A stretch of DNA of 64,000 bases from Onthophagus taurus (lineage: Eukaryota > Arthropoda > Insecta > Coleoptera > Scarabaeidae), in assembly GCF_036711975.1 (NCBI RefSeq), contig NC_091966.1:6455501-6519500 (forward strand), in the 5' to 3' direction. Below, one piece after another: positions 9,252 to 20,800 of this stretch. The stretch's first letter is position 1. Every line of letters starts with the position of its first letter. Both the position numbers and the translations under genes were made by a program. The notes below the pieces were generated by a model. The model saw only the letters and a list, made by a program, of their open reading frames with translations. It made no database searches and was not told the origin of the DNA.

Positions 9252-10411
9252 TTTCCCTCGGATTGGGGTACATACGAGGTGGCATTTAGGTTTAAATGAC
9301 TGGTTCCCGTTCTTATAAAATTTTGTGTTTCATTTGGGTTGCGTGATTCATTTCTTATATTTCCATTTTGATGGTTAAACTGAGTATGGGATCGAGTAGT
9401 ATGGTTACTCGTACCGGCTTGTCCCCTTGATTGGTTATTCTTTTTCCAACACTTAACTTCTACGTGACCCGTTTTTTTACAAAATCTACAAACAACCTCA
9501 TTCCGACAATTCCCAGAAAAATGTCCCGGTTGATAACATTTGTAACACACATTATTTGATTTTTGATTATATTTAAAATCAGGTTTTGTTGAGTTAGATT
9601 CGAAAGGTTTAGAAAATGATGAATGATATGAAATGGATGGGCGATTCTTTTTATTGAATTGCTGTGGTTTAAAATTTGGTTTATTAAAACTAACCCGTGG
9701 TGCAGTTGAATGAGGCTGAGATTTAGAAACACCTTCTTGAGAGAAATTACAAGCATATTCAGAATAATAACTATGTGAACAGTAGTTAATTGTATTTTCC
9801 GTCATCATCTGGTTCAATTCTTCTTGACTCGCTATTTCTGCGGCTTTATCGAGTGTTAAATCACTCTCTCGCATCAGCAAAACTCCAATAATCTTAGAAA
9901 TTTCCCGTTTTATTCCCATTCTAAATTGCGTCAATAGAATATTGTTATGTTTTTTAATTATACCCTCCCGTTCCGCCTGTGAAGCGTCAATTAAATCCTC
10001 TTCTAATACCTCCTGTCCAATTAATTTTAGTCGCGTGAGAAATTGACTGATAGTTTCGTTACGGCCCTGTATACATCTTGACAAAATTAGTTGAGCCTGA
10101 CCTGGTATTTTCAATTTCGAAAATTTTGTAATAAATTTTTGTTTGAATTGCTTATATGTTATTTCATTTGTTGATAAATTTGATTCGCTTTTATAGTAAC
10201 TGAATGCGTCTCCCGTTAGTCTACATCGCACGATTTTAATTAAGTCTTCGTCTCCAATGTTATCTAAACTTGCTCTCTGTTCTACTCGTTCAAAAAAATG
10301 TTTAACGTTCTCTTTACCAGTAAAATTTTCAATTGAATTTAAAATAGATGCTAATGATGGTTTAGGCATTTCAACTTTTACGATAGGTTTTTCATCTGTA
10401 TTTGTAGCCAT
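9245..10411 (-). CDS. gag: Gag polyprotein with two zinc knuckles
   Basis: 388-aa structural protein. Residues about 20-200 have the helical, charged composition of Gypsy capsid regions, including the ATP-independent retrotransposon-gag type segment around residues 85-135. The C-terminal third is basic and Asn/Gln-rich and carries two CCHC zinc knuckles: C289-C292-H297-C302 and C308-C311-H316-C321, for RNA binding and packaging. The start is a genuine ATG at 10409-10411, the first after the leader in this frame. The stop at 9245-9247 overlaps the first Met codon of pol. I found no PTAP, PPxY or YPxL late motif in this Gag, which is notable given the PTAP in the Env tail. Confidence 0.9.
   Translation of the reverse strand: MATNTDEKPIVKVEMPKPSLASILNSIENFTGKENVKHFFERVEQRASLDNIGDEDLIKIVRCRLTGDAFSYYKSESNLSTNEITYKQFKQKFITKFSKLKIPGQAQLILSRCIQGRNETISQFLTRLKLIGQEVLEEDLIDASQAEREGIIKKHNNILLTQFRMGIKREISKIIGVLLMRESDLTLDKAAEIASQEELNQMMTENTINYCSHSYYSEYACNFSQEGVSKSQPHSTAPRVSFNKPNFKPQQFNKKNRPSISYHSSFSKPFESNSTKPDFKYNQKSNNVCYKCYQPGHFSGNCRNEVVCRFCKKTGHVEVKCWKKNNQSRGQAGTSNHTTRSHTQFNHQNGNIRNESRNPNETQNFIRTGTSHLNLNATSYVPQSEGKC
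9251..9257 (-). promoter_or_regulatory. Candidate -1 ribosomal frameshift site (gag-pol)
   Basis: The minus strand reads GGGAAAA, split G-GGA-AAA in the gag frame, a canonical X-XXY-YYZ slippery heptamer. It stands two codons before the gag stop. Slipping one base back puts ribosomes directly into the pol frame, whose first codon after the heptamer's GGG-AAA is ATG. I do not see a strong stem-loop or pseudoknot downstream by eye. Stop-start reinitiation at the ATGTTAA overlap is an alternative. Confidence 0.6.
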
Positions 10412-10844
10412 TATTTTGGTTTTTAGTTCGAATAAAACTTAAATAAAATGTAAGTATATGGTATTTGCAAAATAAAAATTTTATAAAGGGGTCCGTTATC
10501 AAGAGTAATTCGCAACTTGATGATTTCGCGATTTCTAAAGTGCGATACGCTGGAACAGCTCAGACCGTCTGGATCTCAGTTTATAATATGATAAATTTGT
10601 TTTAGCAAAAATACTACCTTTCTCTCTCTATCTCATTAAAAAAAAGATTTGAAGCTCTATTTTAACTCAAATGACCGACACAAAATAACAATGAAAATAA
10701 TTTCGATTTTTACATAACCAAATCTATGTTGTTGGGATTAATTTTAATTTGAATAAAGGGGAATTTCTCATATTTTTACATACATCTCACCGTTAACACG
10801 TCTCCACCCGTCTTCAACACACATCCCACACCGCTTCAACACAC
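10412..10844 (-). other. 5' leader of the endogenous retrovirus
   Basis: Untranslated leader between the primer-binding site and the gag ATG. It starts with two imperfect copies of a TGGGATGTGTGTTGAAG-type unit (about 10805-10850), so several short upstream ATGs exist. A donor-like GGTGAG lies just after them. It may contain the splice donor for env and the packaging signal, but I cannot place either firmly. Confidence 0.5.
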
Positions 10845-10862
10845 ATCCCACCGCTGCCACCA
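10845..10862 (-). other. Primer-binding site, tRNA-Leu
   Basis: Four bases inside the 5' LTR, the minus strand reads TGGTGGCAGCGGTGGGAT. This is the exact 18-nt complement of the 3' end of the eukaryotic tRNA-Leu whose acceptor stem pairs GGTAGCG with CGCTGCC, plus CCA. It marks the start site of minus-strand DNA synthesis and confirms element orientation. Confidence 0.85.
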
Positions 10863-10866
10863 AATA

Positions 10867-11404
10867 TGTTACCACCCCCGAGCGTGAGGTGGTAAGAGGC
10901 CCCCGAGTATATTCTCGGAGAAGGGTATTCTCCTCGGGTCCACTCTTTATAGGAGCCTCGTAACGTGGTTAAGTGTGTCAAAAGACAATGGGGAAAGGAT
11001 CAAGCGGCGGATGTCAATAAACAAAATACAAAAGATCAATAAAAACTTTGAATTAATTAATGAGATACTTTAATTTAATTTCTTTTAAACGCAAATAAAA
11101 TAAACAAAAAAAAAAAAAACAGTAATTATTTCTATCTCGTACTCACATAATGGTTTTTGGGTTGATTGACACCTTTTTCTTCTCTACTTTCTTCTCTTAT
11201 TTTTCTCTTTTAATTTCTTTTAGTCTTTTTCCACTTTTCATTCCCACACTTTACCCATGCCTCTACTCTAACTCTCGACCACACTCTCTCTAACTTCTCC
11301 TGTCTGCCTGCTCTTTTCGCGAGTCCCTCATCCGTTGTCCCCACTCCCAAAATATTTCTGTACTTCCCCGAATTAAATATAGATATCTTTTCTGACTTGT
11401 TACA
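10867..11404 (-). repeat. 5' LTR of the endogenous retrovirus
   Basis: Same 538-bp sequence as the copy at 881-1418, followed by the target duplication CATT at 11405-11408. It should drive the proviral transcript: the TATA box (minus strand) is at about 10944-10951, predicting a start near 10915-10922. The downstream R-U5 holds three small inverted repeats that can fold into consecutive stem-loops. Confidence 0.95.
10944..10951 (-). promoter_or_regulatory. TATA box in 5' LTR
   Basis: Plus-strand CTTTATAG, read as CTATAAAG on the minus strand. It is the only good TATA element in the LTR in the right orientation, about 80 bp before the LTR/internal boundary. Confidence 0.55.
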
Positions 11405-11408
11405 CATT

Positions 11409-12260
11409 GTCTAAGTTAGTATTAATATTGTATCAATTACAGCGTTTTAGCTGCAAGCGATTTCAGCTTAATCAAGAAATTGATTCATTTCTGGTTTTGA
11501 CGTCAGCCAAGATGACCTGCAGCCGAGGTGCTGCAGGAATTAATTTTAACGTATCGATCATATACAACCTCGGCTTAATCAGCCAAATTCATGCAATTCT
11601 AGAATAATCAGACGTAGTCATTGAGGTGTTCACCAGTTTTAGATCGATATGATAGTAACTGCAGCGCCCGGTTGCAAGCGATCTCGGTTTAGTCAGGCAA
11701 AATCTTACAATTTCTGTTCTGATTTTGCCAAGATGATGATATAGCAGAGATGTAATGTATGTTGATACGTATTAGGTGAATATGGAATTAATTGTAAAGT
11801 CTTGGCCGCAAGCGACCTCGGCTTAATCAATCAATTTCATACATTTCCACAACAATCAGACGAACTCATAGATATACCTCAGTTTAATCTATCAAAATCA
11901 CACATTCTCTACCATAATTTTAGTCAAACTTATTTCAGTCAAAGGTGTTACAATGTATGTGGTTTCATTTAGTATGAGTGTTGCATCAATTGTAGATAGA
12001 GATGAGTGTTGTCTTCCTCTACAACTTCTTTGAATCATGACATTTCTTTCAACAACCTCCTGTTCCAATTCTTCGATATTTCCTTTTTCTACTAATACTT
12101 CATTTAATATCAGCAGGGTTTTCAGTGTTTTCTGCTTTATAACATTCTTTTCAAAATCTAACACACTGCTAAATAATATCTTGATGTATGAAGATGGCAG
12201 CACCAACTTTAAGATGTAGTCACTGTCACAACAAACTCAAAAAAAATGGAAATAAAAATA
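11409..12260. repeat. Degenerate tandem repeats between retrovirus and DMC1
   Basis: A unit of the form GCAAGCGAYCTCGGCTTAATC followed by CAAATTCATACAATT recurs with drift near 11453, 11565, 11673, 11808 and 11875, spaced about 70-135 bp. The units look like an old minisatellite. A 102-codon minus-strand frame (11898-12206) overlaps the end; I do not recognise its product and it is probably fortuitous. Confidence 0.5.
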
Positions 12261-12429
12261 AACAATTTATTGTACAAACTTAATATTAACAGTATCGTAC
12301 ACTTCTCGTAATACAATCAACATCATATATTCATCTCAATTAAACATTTCTTCTTAACCATAAAAATTATTTAAAACATTTGCTGCTTACTACGCATATC
12401 AAAAAAAATAAAAATATACACATATTATT

Positions 12430-14236
12430 TCAGATGTTTATGTTTTTCTTGTGAGGTTCCACGTCATCAATCCCACCGGAGGTAATACGAAATCGCACTT
12501 CTGCTTCTTCCATGTCGGGACTATCAAAAACTCTTGCAATTCGAACAGATCCCTCAGCATTGCTAAGCGAAATTCTCGAGGTGGAAGCATGAGCAAGAAT
12601 ATTCCCTCCAGTTGGCTTAGTAGTAGCCAATTGATCTTTAGAAAAATTAGAACTGATCTGATTCGTAATCAAAACGGCAATATTAAACTCTTCGCTCATT
12701 TTTTGAAGTTTCGACATCATCTGGGCCAGCTTGTGTTGCCTTTCGAAAATTTCCGCGCGTCCACTATAATCAACTCGAAAAGTCGCCATAATTGAGTCGA
12801 TAATCAATAGTTTGAAAACACCAGCCTCTTCGTGTAATTTTAAACTGACTTGATCTAATAACTCTGATTGATGCTCGGAATTGTATGCACGTGCGTACAA
12901 AATATTGTCTAAAACTGTTTCTTGGTTCAAATCGAATCGTTCGGCTATTGAACGTAATCGATTCGGGCGACTATAAAAAGTTAAGGAGAAATTTGATACC
13001 GAAGAGAGAAAGGGAAAAAATAAATTTGACTTACACCATTGTAATAAAGTTAAGCGCGTCTCGAGATTTCATGAGGAAAGTATTAACATAATAGTACAAA
13101 AAATTCTAAAATAGCCAAATACATTTTAAAACAGAAAATAAGGAAACACCAAGCTAAATAGAACATTATAATTGGAAACCACTCAATATTCAATACATAG
13201 TATGTATTGTACATACCACAAATCCGACGAAATTGAAAACACACAGGGAAATCTACTGGAATTAGTAGGGAGGTATGAAATCAACAATCACCCAAACTGA
13301 CGTGTTTGAATTAGCAGGTAAATGAACAAGAGTGTCTAATAATAAATATCCTCTCTTCCTCGCTTTGGTTTCTTAAATACTGTCAACCTCAAACCCTGTC
13401 ACATAAAAAATATTATAAGACTTATTTCCAAAAAACCCAAAGATGTATGAGGTACAACAATGGTTACAAGTTAAACTTTGCAATATTCTAGTTCCCTGGT
13501 TGTCCCTCCTAACTAAAACAAGCCTAACTTACGTTAACAAGAACTTTCATGAAAATAAAATATTTAAACAAAACATAAATTCGAATTTTAAAGGATACAA
13601 AGTATGTTCTGTGTCTATAAAAATAACTTTTCCACCAATATATCCATTAGGACCAGGCATTTGGGTTGTGACACATAATGTATGAGACAATTGAGTTTTT
13701 CCTGTACGAAATTCACCAAAAACTTCTGTTATAGACATAGCTTCTATACCACCTCCAATCAGTTTACTGAAAAAAAGATAAAAACTTTTTATTGAATCAC
13801 TCTAGTTATAAAAATGCACCCCTCTTTTACTATTCTAAGAATTAATCCATATGATAAATTAAACTTACTCAAAAGCTATACTCCCTGTACTCAATTTAAA
13901 AACTTGTTTCCTTTGAAATGAAACTTCATTCGCGGTCATAAAACTATTGGAAACCGAAATTTTACAAACGACGCCCTTAATTTCTTTAATTTTCGCCTCA
14001 TTAAACCCAGGAATTGTTAGTAATTTCTTCATAAGAGTCATTTGCATCCCTTTTATGGTATTTATTCCGTGTTGTTTTAATTTATCAATGTCTTCCTTTT
14101 TAACACCATGTTCCGCGAGCATTTCGATGTCTTGAAAGTATACATCCTCCTCTTCCTCTTCATTTTGCTCTATTACGGTGCTTACTTCCGTATTTTCGGC
14201 AACAACCTCAGGTAATTGTAGCACATTTTGGCTCAT
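12430..14236 (-). CDS. DMC1: Meiotic recombinase DMC1
   Basis: RecA/RAD51-family strand-exchange ATPase specific to meiosis, acting on single-stranded DNA at double-strand breaks. Three exons: 14236-13869, 13766-13599, 12970-12430, all GT/AG with continuous phase, giving 358 aa (DMC1 is usually about 340). The N-terminal helix-hairpin-helix region follows an acidic leader. Walker A GEFRTGKT is at about 140-147 and Walker B LLIID at about 233-237. The [17 protein letters not shown] block and [10 protein letters not shown] favour DMC1 over RAD51. The L2 loop region is shorter and more divergent than in vertebrates. A poly(A) signal lies near 12263-12268 (minus). The gene is divergent from importin-7. 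It appears intact. Confidence 0.92.
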
Positions 14237-14841
14237 TTTGATGAGATTTTTATTTTATTTTTTGACAAAACAGAAATTTTGGTGCAAAACCTTCATAAAC
14301 TATGTCAAATTTGAAACAAAAAACTTTTACACCGTGAAGTTAGTTATTAATGAAAAAAAATAAATTAATTTAATTAAAATAACTTAATTAATTAAGTTAC
14401 ATTTTCGTTATATCTTAATTAATGAAATTGTGTTAAAAATGTTTTAAAATTATAAAATGTTATAAATTAATTTTTGCATTGAAATATTTTTGTTAAACTA
14501 ACAGTTGGCATCACTGATTCGTTTTGATTTATCAACGGCTTTTTTTTAGATAATTAAATCTTTTGACAGATAAATTATCAGTTAAAATATAAATTACCGG
14601 TTCGGTTATAATTAGGTTGTGAGTATAAATCGAATAAACATTATAATTTTATTAATTAAAGTAAATTCGGTACGTGGCGATTTCATTTTTGGCGCCCAAT
14701 CGAGTTGGCCATGCGTTAGTCACGTGACAAAATTTGACAAATGTAACGTGAATCGCGACTGGTCTCATGTTCATGGACGGTAATCGTGCTGTTAGATTGT
14801 TGTAAATTAAAGTGAAAAGAACGTTAAGGTAGTCATTCGAA
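14237..14841. promoter_or_regulatory. Divergent promoter region between DMC1 and importin-7
   Basis: 605 bp separate the two start codons. The DMC1 half is very AT-rich with repeated TTAATTAA; the importin half is GC-richer with CACGTGAC near 14719. No TATA box stands out for importin-7, as usual for a housekeeping gene. Transcription starts cannot be fixed from sequence. Confidence 0.5.
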
Positions 14842-17800
14842 ATGGAACCGAGGAAGCTGATCGAACTGCTGAGGGCGACCATCGACCCCAATCAAAGGCA
14901 ACAGGCGGAGGAACAGCTCGGACAAGTAACCAAGACCATGTGCTCACCTATTTTTTTGACATATTCACATGCCGCTTTTTTTCTAAATGTGTTTTCAGAT
15001 ACATAAAATCATCGGATTTGCACCGTCGTTATTACAAGTGGTTATGATGAATGGGTGCGATATGCCCATTAAACAAGCCGGGGCCATTTACCTTAAAAAT
15101 CTAATATCACAAAGCTGGCAAGATCGCGAATCGGCAGAACCAGGAGAACCTTTACCTTTTTCTATTCATGAACAAGATCGGAGTCTTATTAGAGAAAGTA
15201 TAGTAGATGCTGTAGTGCATGCTCCAGAACTTATTCGTCTACAATTATGTACTTGTGTTCATGTTATGGTTAAACACGATTTTCCGGGACGGTGGACCCA
15301 AATCGTTGACAAAGTAAGTTAGTTTTAAGGTTAATCTTTTGATAAAAAAGGAATTTATGTTATGAAGATTATTTTATCTACACATATTTTTACTTTGTTA
15401 ATTTTAATTAATATACGATTTCCGTTAATAAGACTTAAAATTCTTGTATAAGTTTTTATTTAGATTTTAATAACAAAAAAGTATAGAATTATCAAAGGTT
15501 AAAGTATTTTAAAACAATTTAATTTTACTTTAAGAGAAATTTTTTTAGCACTTTACAATCCATTTGCCTAAACATAGACCGAAACCCCTCTCAAGTTTAT
15601 TCTTGATGGGGCGAGAAAAATAAATATTTAACTGGATCCATGAGACCTTGTAAATACTTGGATATATTTAGACTATAACACTCTCTTTCTCTCTTTATCT
15701 ATCCTATTACTCAGTTTGGTGTGTAAGAATTTAGCGCATTAGAATCCATACATTTTCAAACCTCATGATTCATATAATTAAAATTGGTGTAATTTTTTTG
15801 AATCATCTCAAAAAGAATTTCAATTCAAGGTCAATAACTTCTATAACCTTTTCTTTTGTACATGGTAAATTAAAAGCAAGTGACAATCGATAGAAGAGTT
15901 ATTTATACAACAATAATTTTTTTTCAATTAGCACTAAGTTGTTGAGATATTCAACTTTAAATTTTGATGATTGTAAGAGGTGGAAATTTTATTTTAAGAA
16001 AGTCTATTTATTTTTTAGTTGATAATTAATGTTTTTTGATTTTCTTTATAGGAAGTATTCCATTATAACCAATATAATTATCACAAATTAATATATATTA
16101 TTTTTTTTGGGTATATTAATATAATAATATTAATTGTACACTGGGGTCTGTCGCACCTCATTGTTTAAAGGCGTATAAATGTTAAAATGTGAATTTGTTT
16201 ATACTGGGTGAGGCATTTAAATTGAGACAATTTCAAAATATAATGGAGAAAAGTATTCTGTATTGCTTTTATTGTATTTTAGATGAGCCATTATTGTCTT
16301 TTAACTGTTAAGTAAGTTTTTTAAATGAAAACATATATTTTTTTGATAAGTATGCTCTCCTCCATGCTAAAATAAACAACTTTTATTTAAATTTTTTTTT
16401 ATTTAGTATGATAAAAATGTCAAATAATTCAAACAAACAGAACATAATGAGCTACAATAAAACTGAATAAAATAACGTATCTCAACGTAATAAGTGCTCA
16501 AAGTCCGTTTGATTTGATGCACATATTTAGATGATAAATAAGATTCAAGTGCTTGTTGTAACATTTCTGGACTTACTTCTGGACATTTTTACCTCATATT
16601 TTCCAATGTTGTTTGCACTTCTTGGTAGACTCTGTCTTTAATGTAACCAAACCACAGAAAAAAAAACAAGGGATGTTAGAGCAGGAGACCTAGCAGGCCA
16701 ATTAATGGAACCACCCCTAATCCACTTATTTCGATAATTCCTATTTGGTGCTTACTTTACTGGTAATTCGTGAATCGGATAATTTGTAAATTTCTCTTCC
16801 TTCATATAATAAAAGTTTTATCTGAAACTTTTTTTTGATAAAATTGATGGTTAATGAATGAGTTATTAGGTTGATTCGATTTAAATGCCTAACCTTGTAT
16901 ATTTATTCTAAATATGTTTATTCTGCAAAAATTTCTAAAGCTATCTAAAATGTAATCATAGAATACAGTAATATAGAACATTATATGTCTTGGTTTCTTG
17001 TAATACCGCCGAAAGACTCCTACTAATTTAATATTTTACTCATAACTTGCTCATTAAAAAGTTTTTATTTTAACTTTTAAGATTCTTGTGTGTAATTTTA
17101 TAACGCAAATGACATTTGTTGATTATTTTAGTTTATTGTCTATCAATCTTCGAGCGGGCGCGCTCGTTTTTATAACATCAGTGGGCGCATGTCATAAATT
17201 TTATGCATTAACTTTTTTAAATTTTCAAGCTGTCGAATCCCTGTTTATAGTAGAGGCCAGACCTGGCGTCTTTTTTGCAGCGGATATTGTATATTTTAAT
17301 ATGAATTAAATTCATTTTCGCATTCTAAACAAATCACATTTACTACAGAATGTTTCTTGCAAGTAAATGATAGACATTTTGAACACTTTATTTTCGCTGA
17401 GGATTTTTCGGTGGTATCCTTTTCTGCTATCGAATGTGAGTAATTGCATTTTAAAATGCTACTATATCCGTTGGTACTCCCTTATTGGTTGTTCTATCAT
17501 GTAAATGAGGTTTAATCAAACTAAAGGATAGATTTTTTTTAATTGTGTGGTAGTTTGCTACATTTGTTCGTGAAAACGAATGTAAAACATACGCATTTAT
17601 AGAACCAATATTTAACAAGTTAATAAAGATCACACATAGCCACGTTTTAGTAATGTGAGTAATATGTAAGTGGCACACAATTTATCCACTATGTCAACAC
17701 ACATTTTGTCGAATTATAATTTATTATTATTTCTGGCAAATAACATAAGAAATCAACATTTTATTTGTTTGTAATCCAAATAATGTCAAATGAACGACTC

Positions 17801-20800
17801 GACTTTTATTTGGTAAGAATTCTTATGTGATTTTTCGCTTGTTCTTTTATGTTGTTCCAGTCAGTATTATTTCCTTTTGTAGTAGATAAGCTACTAGAGC
17901 AACGCTAATATAGTAGTTGTCCGTTTCTGTTAGAATTCTCTAATAATTAGTTCAAATAATCTCTTTACAAAATCCATCGCTTTGTTAGATACCATATATG
18001 GACCATCTAGTTGCTTACCACAATAAATTTCTAAATTGAATCATGTTCAAAATACATAGTTACACGAATACCTTGGCGTTAAATCCTTTCAAATACATAA
18101 CAATATATAATTTAATAATAATTGTTATAAACTTTATGACAGCGCGCACGCTCGAAGGTTAACAACTACTTTGGTGGGCATAGGGCAATTTCTACAAAGA
18201 AGACATTTTTAGACTTATTAGTATGGATTTTTTCCAAACTTCTAGATTCTCCTTACCATTGTCGAAATACAACCGCTCTGTAACCTTATAGGGATACCTG
18301 TTATATTTTATTATGTTTTTTACGTTAATTTTGTCCATCGCAGTTATCATTGAAGGCATCAATCATAAAATGGGGCAAGATTGATAATTTCATGAAATAT
18401 TACTTTTCCACTGTCGCTGTTATTAACTTTATATTCTCTAACTTATGCCTCAGCACTTCATTTTTCCTACATTAACACCTCTCCCGTTAGTTCAGTTAAA
18501 GTACAGTTAATTCCCAGTCTTAATTGGGATCATGTTGATTATTTGGTATTTTTCCAAGAACGTTGAGGCGGTTTAAAGAACAACTTTCTATTTTAAAATA
18601 TTCATTAATCAAAATTTGTTTTATCCTACTTTTCTCACACGCCGGATTTTCTTCATGAATGTTGTCTACAATATCCATTTACTTAAGAGCACCTTTAAAC
18701 AAAACTGGAAACGTTTATTTAGCAACCAGAAACCTTGTTTTGGCATCAACGGACTTGAAATCGTTTGAAATACGACACTTCTAAGGTTAATTCTTAATGG
18801 TTCTTTTCTTACCATCTAATTATCTTACATGAGGTAAAATGGTTGTCACAAACCAACATTTCCTACAATTTGTTGAGGTAGTGTTCACTTTTATAGGTAA
18901 TGTATACCCTACATCTTTCTTTTTTCATTCTCAGCCCGTTTCTATCTACACTGTTTAAAACCATTTGTTGCCAATTTTCTGATATTCGCATTGCTTTTGC
19001 TCTACTTTTCTCAAAGTAAGGTGTGCATAAACTATTTATCAGTTTGCCCTCTTTGACTTAGCGTCGATACTAATTTTTGCCAGTATCAGGCTAGTATTAA
19101 ATCGGTTGAGGACATTGACATCCGTGTAAATCTCTTTGCTATTGATAAGGAGGTAGTCGATCTCATTTTTCACCTTGTTGTTTGGGCTTTTCCATGTCCA
19201 CTTCCTTTGGGGTGGTTTCTTTAAGTGAGTGTTCACACAGAATAGACCTGAGCTCAAGTAATCCAATAGGATTAACTTATTTTTATAAAATGTTCGATTA
19301 TTACAAACAACAAGATACTCTTATGTTTAGATTATTTTACAACATTAAATCAATATAAATCTAATTTTTTGTTTTTGTTTTTTTATTTATTAGATCAGCA
19401 TATATCTTTCAAATCCGGAAGCAACAGGATGGCATGGTGCAATTCTTTGCCTTTATCAATTAGTAAAATATTTTGAATACAAAAAAGTGGAAGATCGCGG
19501 TCCATTACACGAAGCAATGAACCTCCTTTTACCCCAACTTTATCAATTGGTAGTTGGCCTTTTACCAGATCCTTCAGAACAAGCAGTTCTTCTTCAAAAA
19601 GAAACTTTGAAAGTCTATTTCGCCCTTACGCAATACATCCTTCCTCTTGATCTGATCACTCGCGATGCTTTCACGCAATGGATGGAAGTGTGCAGGCAAA
19701 TTGTCGAAAGACCCGTACCTCCAGTAGCACTTCAACCAGATGAGGACGATCGTCCTGATTTACCATGGTGGAAATGTAAAAAATGGGCTTTGCATATTTT
19801 GTATAGGCTTTTTGAGCGATATGGTTCACCAGGAAATGTTACTAAGGAATATACTGAATTTGCTGATTGGTATTTGCAAACATTTAGCAGCGGAATTTTA
19901 GAAGTCTTATTAAGGTAACTTTTACAACATAAAATTTGACAAATATAAAATTTTTTTCATAAAACTGTTGATATACAAATAAGTTTTTCTTTTTAGATTA
20001 TTAGACGCTTATCGTGGTGGATCTTGGTTACCACCAAGGGTACTTCAACAGTCGTTAAATTACGTTAATCAAGCGGTTTCACACGCACATACATGGCGCT
20101 TATTAAAACCTCATATGGGTGCGATTATTCAAGACGTACTTTTCCCACTGTTATGTTACTCTCAGGAAGATGAAGAATTGTGGTCAGTGGACCCTCACGA
20201 GTATATTAGAGTGAAATTTGATGTGTTTGAAGATTTCGTATCGCCTGTAACCGCCGCCCAAACACTTTTGCATTCAGCGTGTAAAAAACGGAAAGATATG
20301 TTGCAGAAAACTATGCAATTTTTGACTGAGGTAAAATATTGGTATATAAATATTGCAAGATATGAAATGATTTGGGATTTATTTAGGTATTGAATTATCC
20401 AAATACAGAACCATCTAAAAAAGATGGTGCTCTTCATATGGTTGGATCCTTGGCTGATGTATTGTTGAAAAAGAAAATTTATCGTGATCAATTGGATCAT
20501 TTGTTCCTAAAGTACGTTTTTCCGGAATTCCAAAGTGCGCGCGGTCATTTGCGGGCACGCGCTTGTTGGGTGCTTCACTTCTTCAGCGAGTTTTCCTTCA
20601 ATCAAGAACAGGTTTTGGCTGAAGCAGTCCGTCTCACCGTTACCGCCTTACTTCAAGACAAAGAGTTACCAGTCCGCGTCGAAGCGGCAATATCTTTACA
20701 ATCATTACTTAATTATCAAGAAAGATCACATAAATACGTCGAACCTCAAGTAAAACAAATCGCCTTGGAATTGTTAACCATTATTAGAGAAACTGAAAAT

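Larger units (their letters stand above)
881..11404 (-). mobile_element. Complete Gypsy-type endogenous retrovirus with macro domain in pol
   Basis: A 10,524-bp element transcribed on the minus strand. It is bounded by two 538-bp direct LTRs (5' LTR 10867-11404, 3' LTR 881-1418), each TG...CA, which I cannot tell apart by eye. A 4-bp target duplication CATT lies at 877-880 and 11405-11408. Internal order on the minus strand is primer-binding site, gag, pol (protease, macro domain, RT, RNase H, integrase), env, polypurine tract. All three reading frames are open. RT before integrase, the 4-bp duplication and the D,D-35-E integrase identify Ty3/Gypsy. Identical LTRs and open frames indicate a very recent insertion, probably from a family still able to move. 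Confidence 0.95.
15314..19393 (+). other. Importin-7 intron 2, transposon-rich
   Basis: A 4.1-kb intron, far longer than the other six (55-140 bp). It holds degraded mariner, piggyBac and RTE fragments, all on the minus strand and so antisense to the gene. Outside these I see AT-rich noncoding DNA only. Confidence 0.75.
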
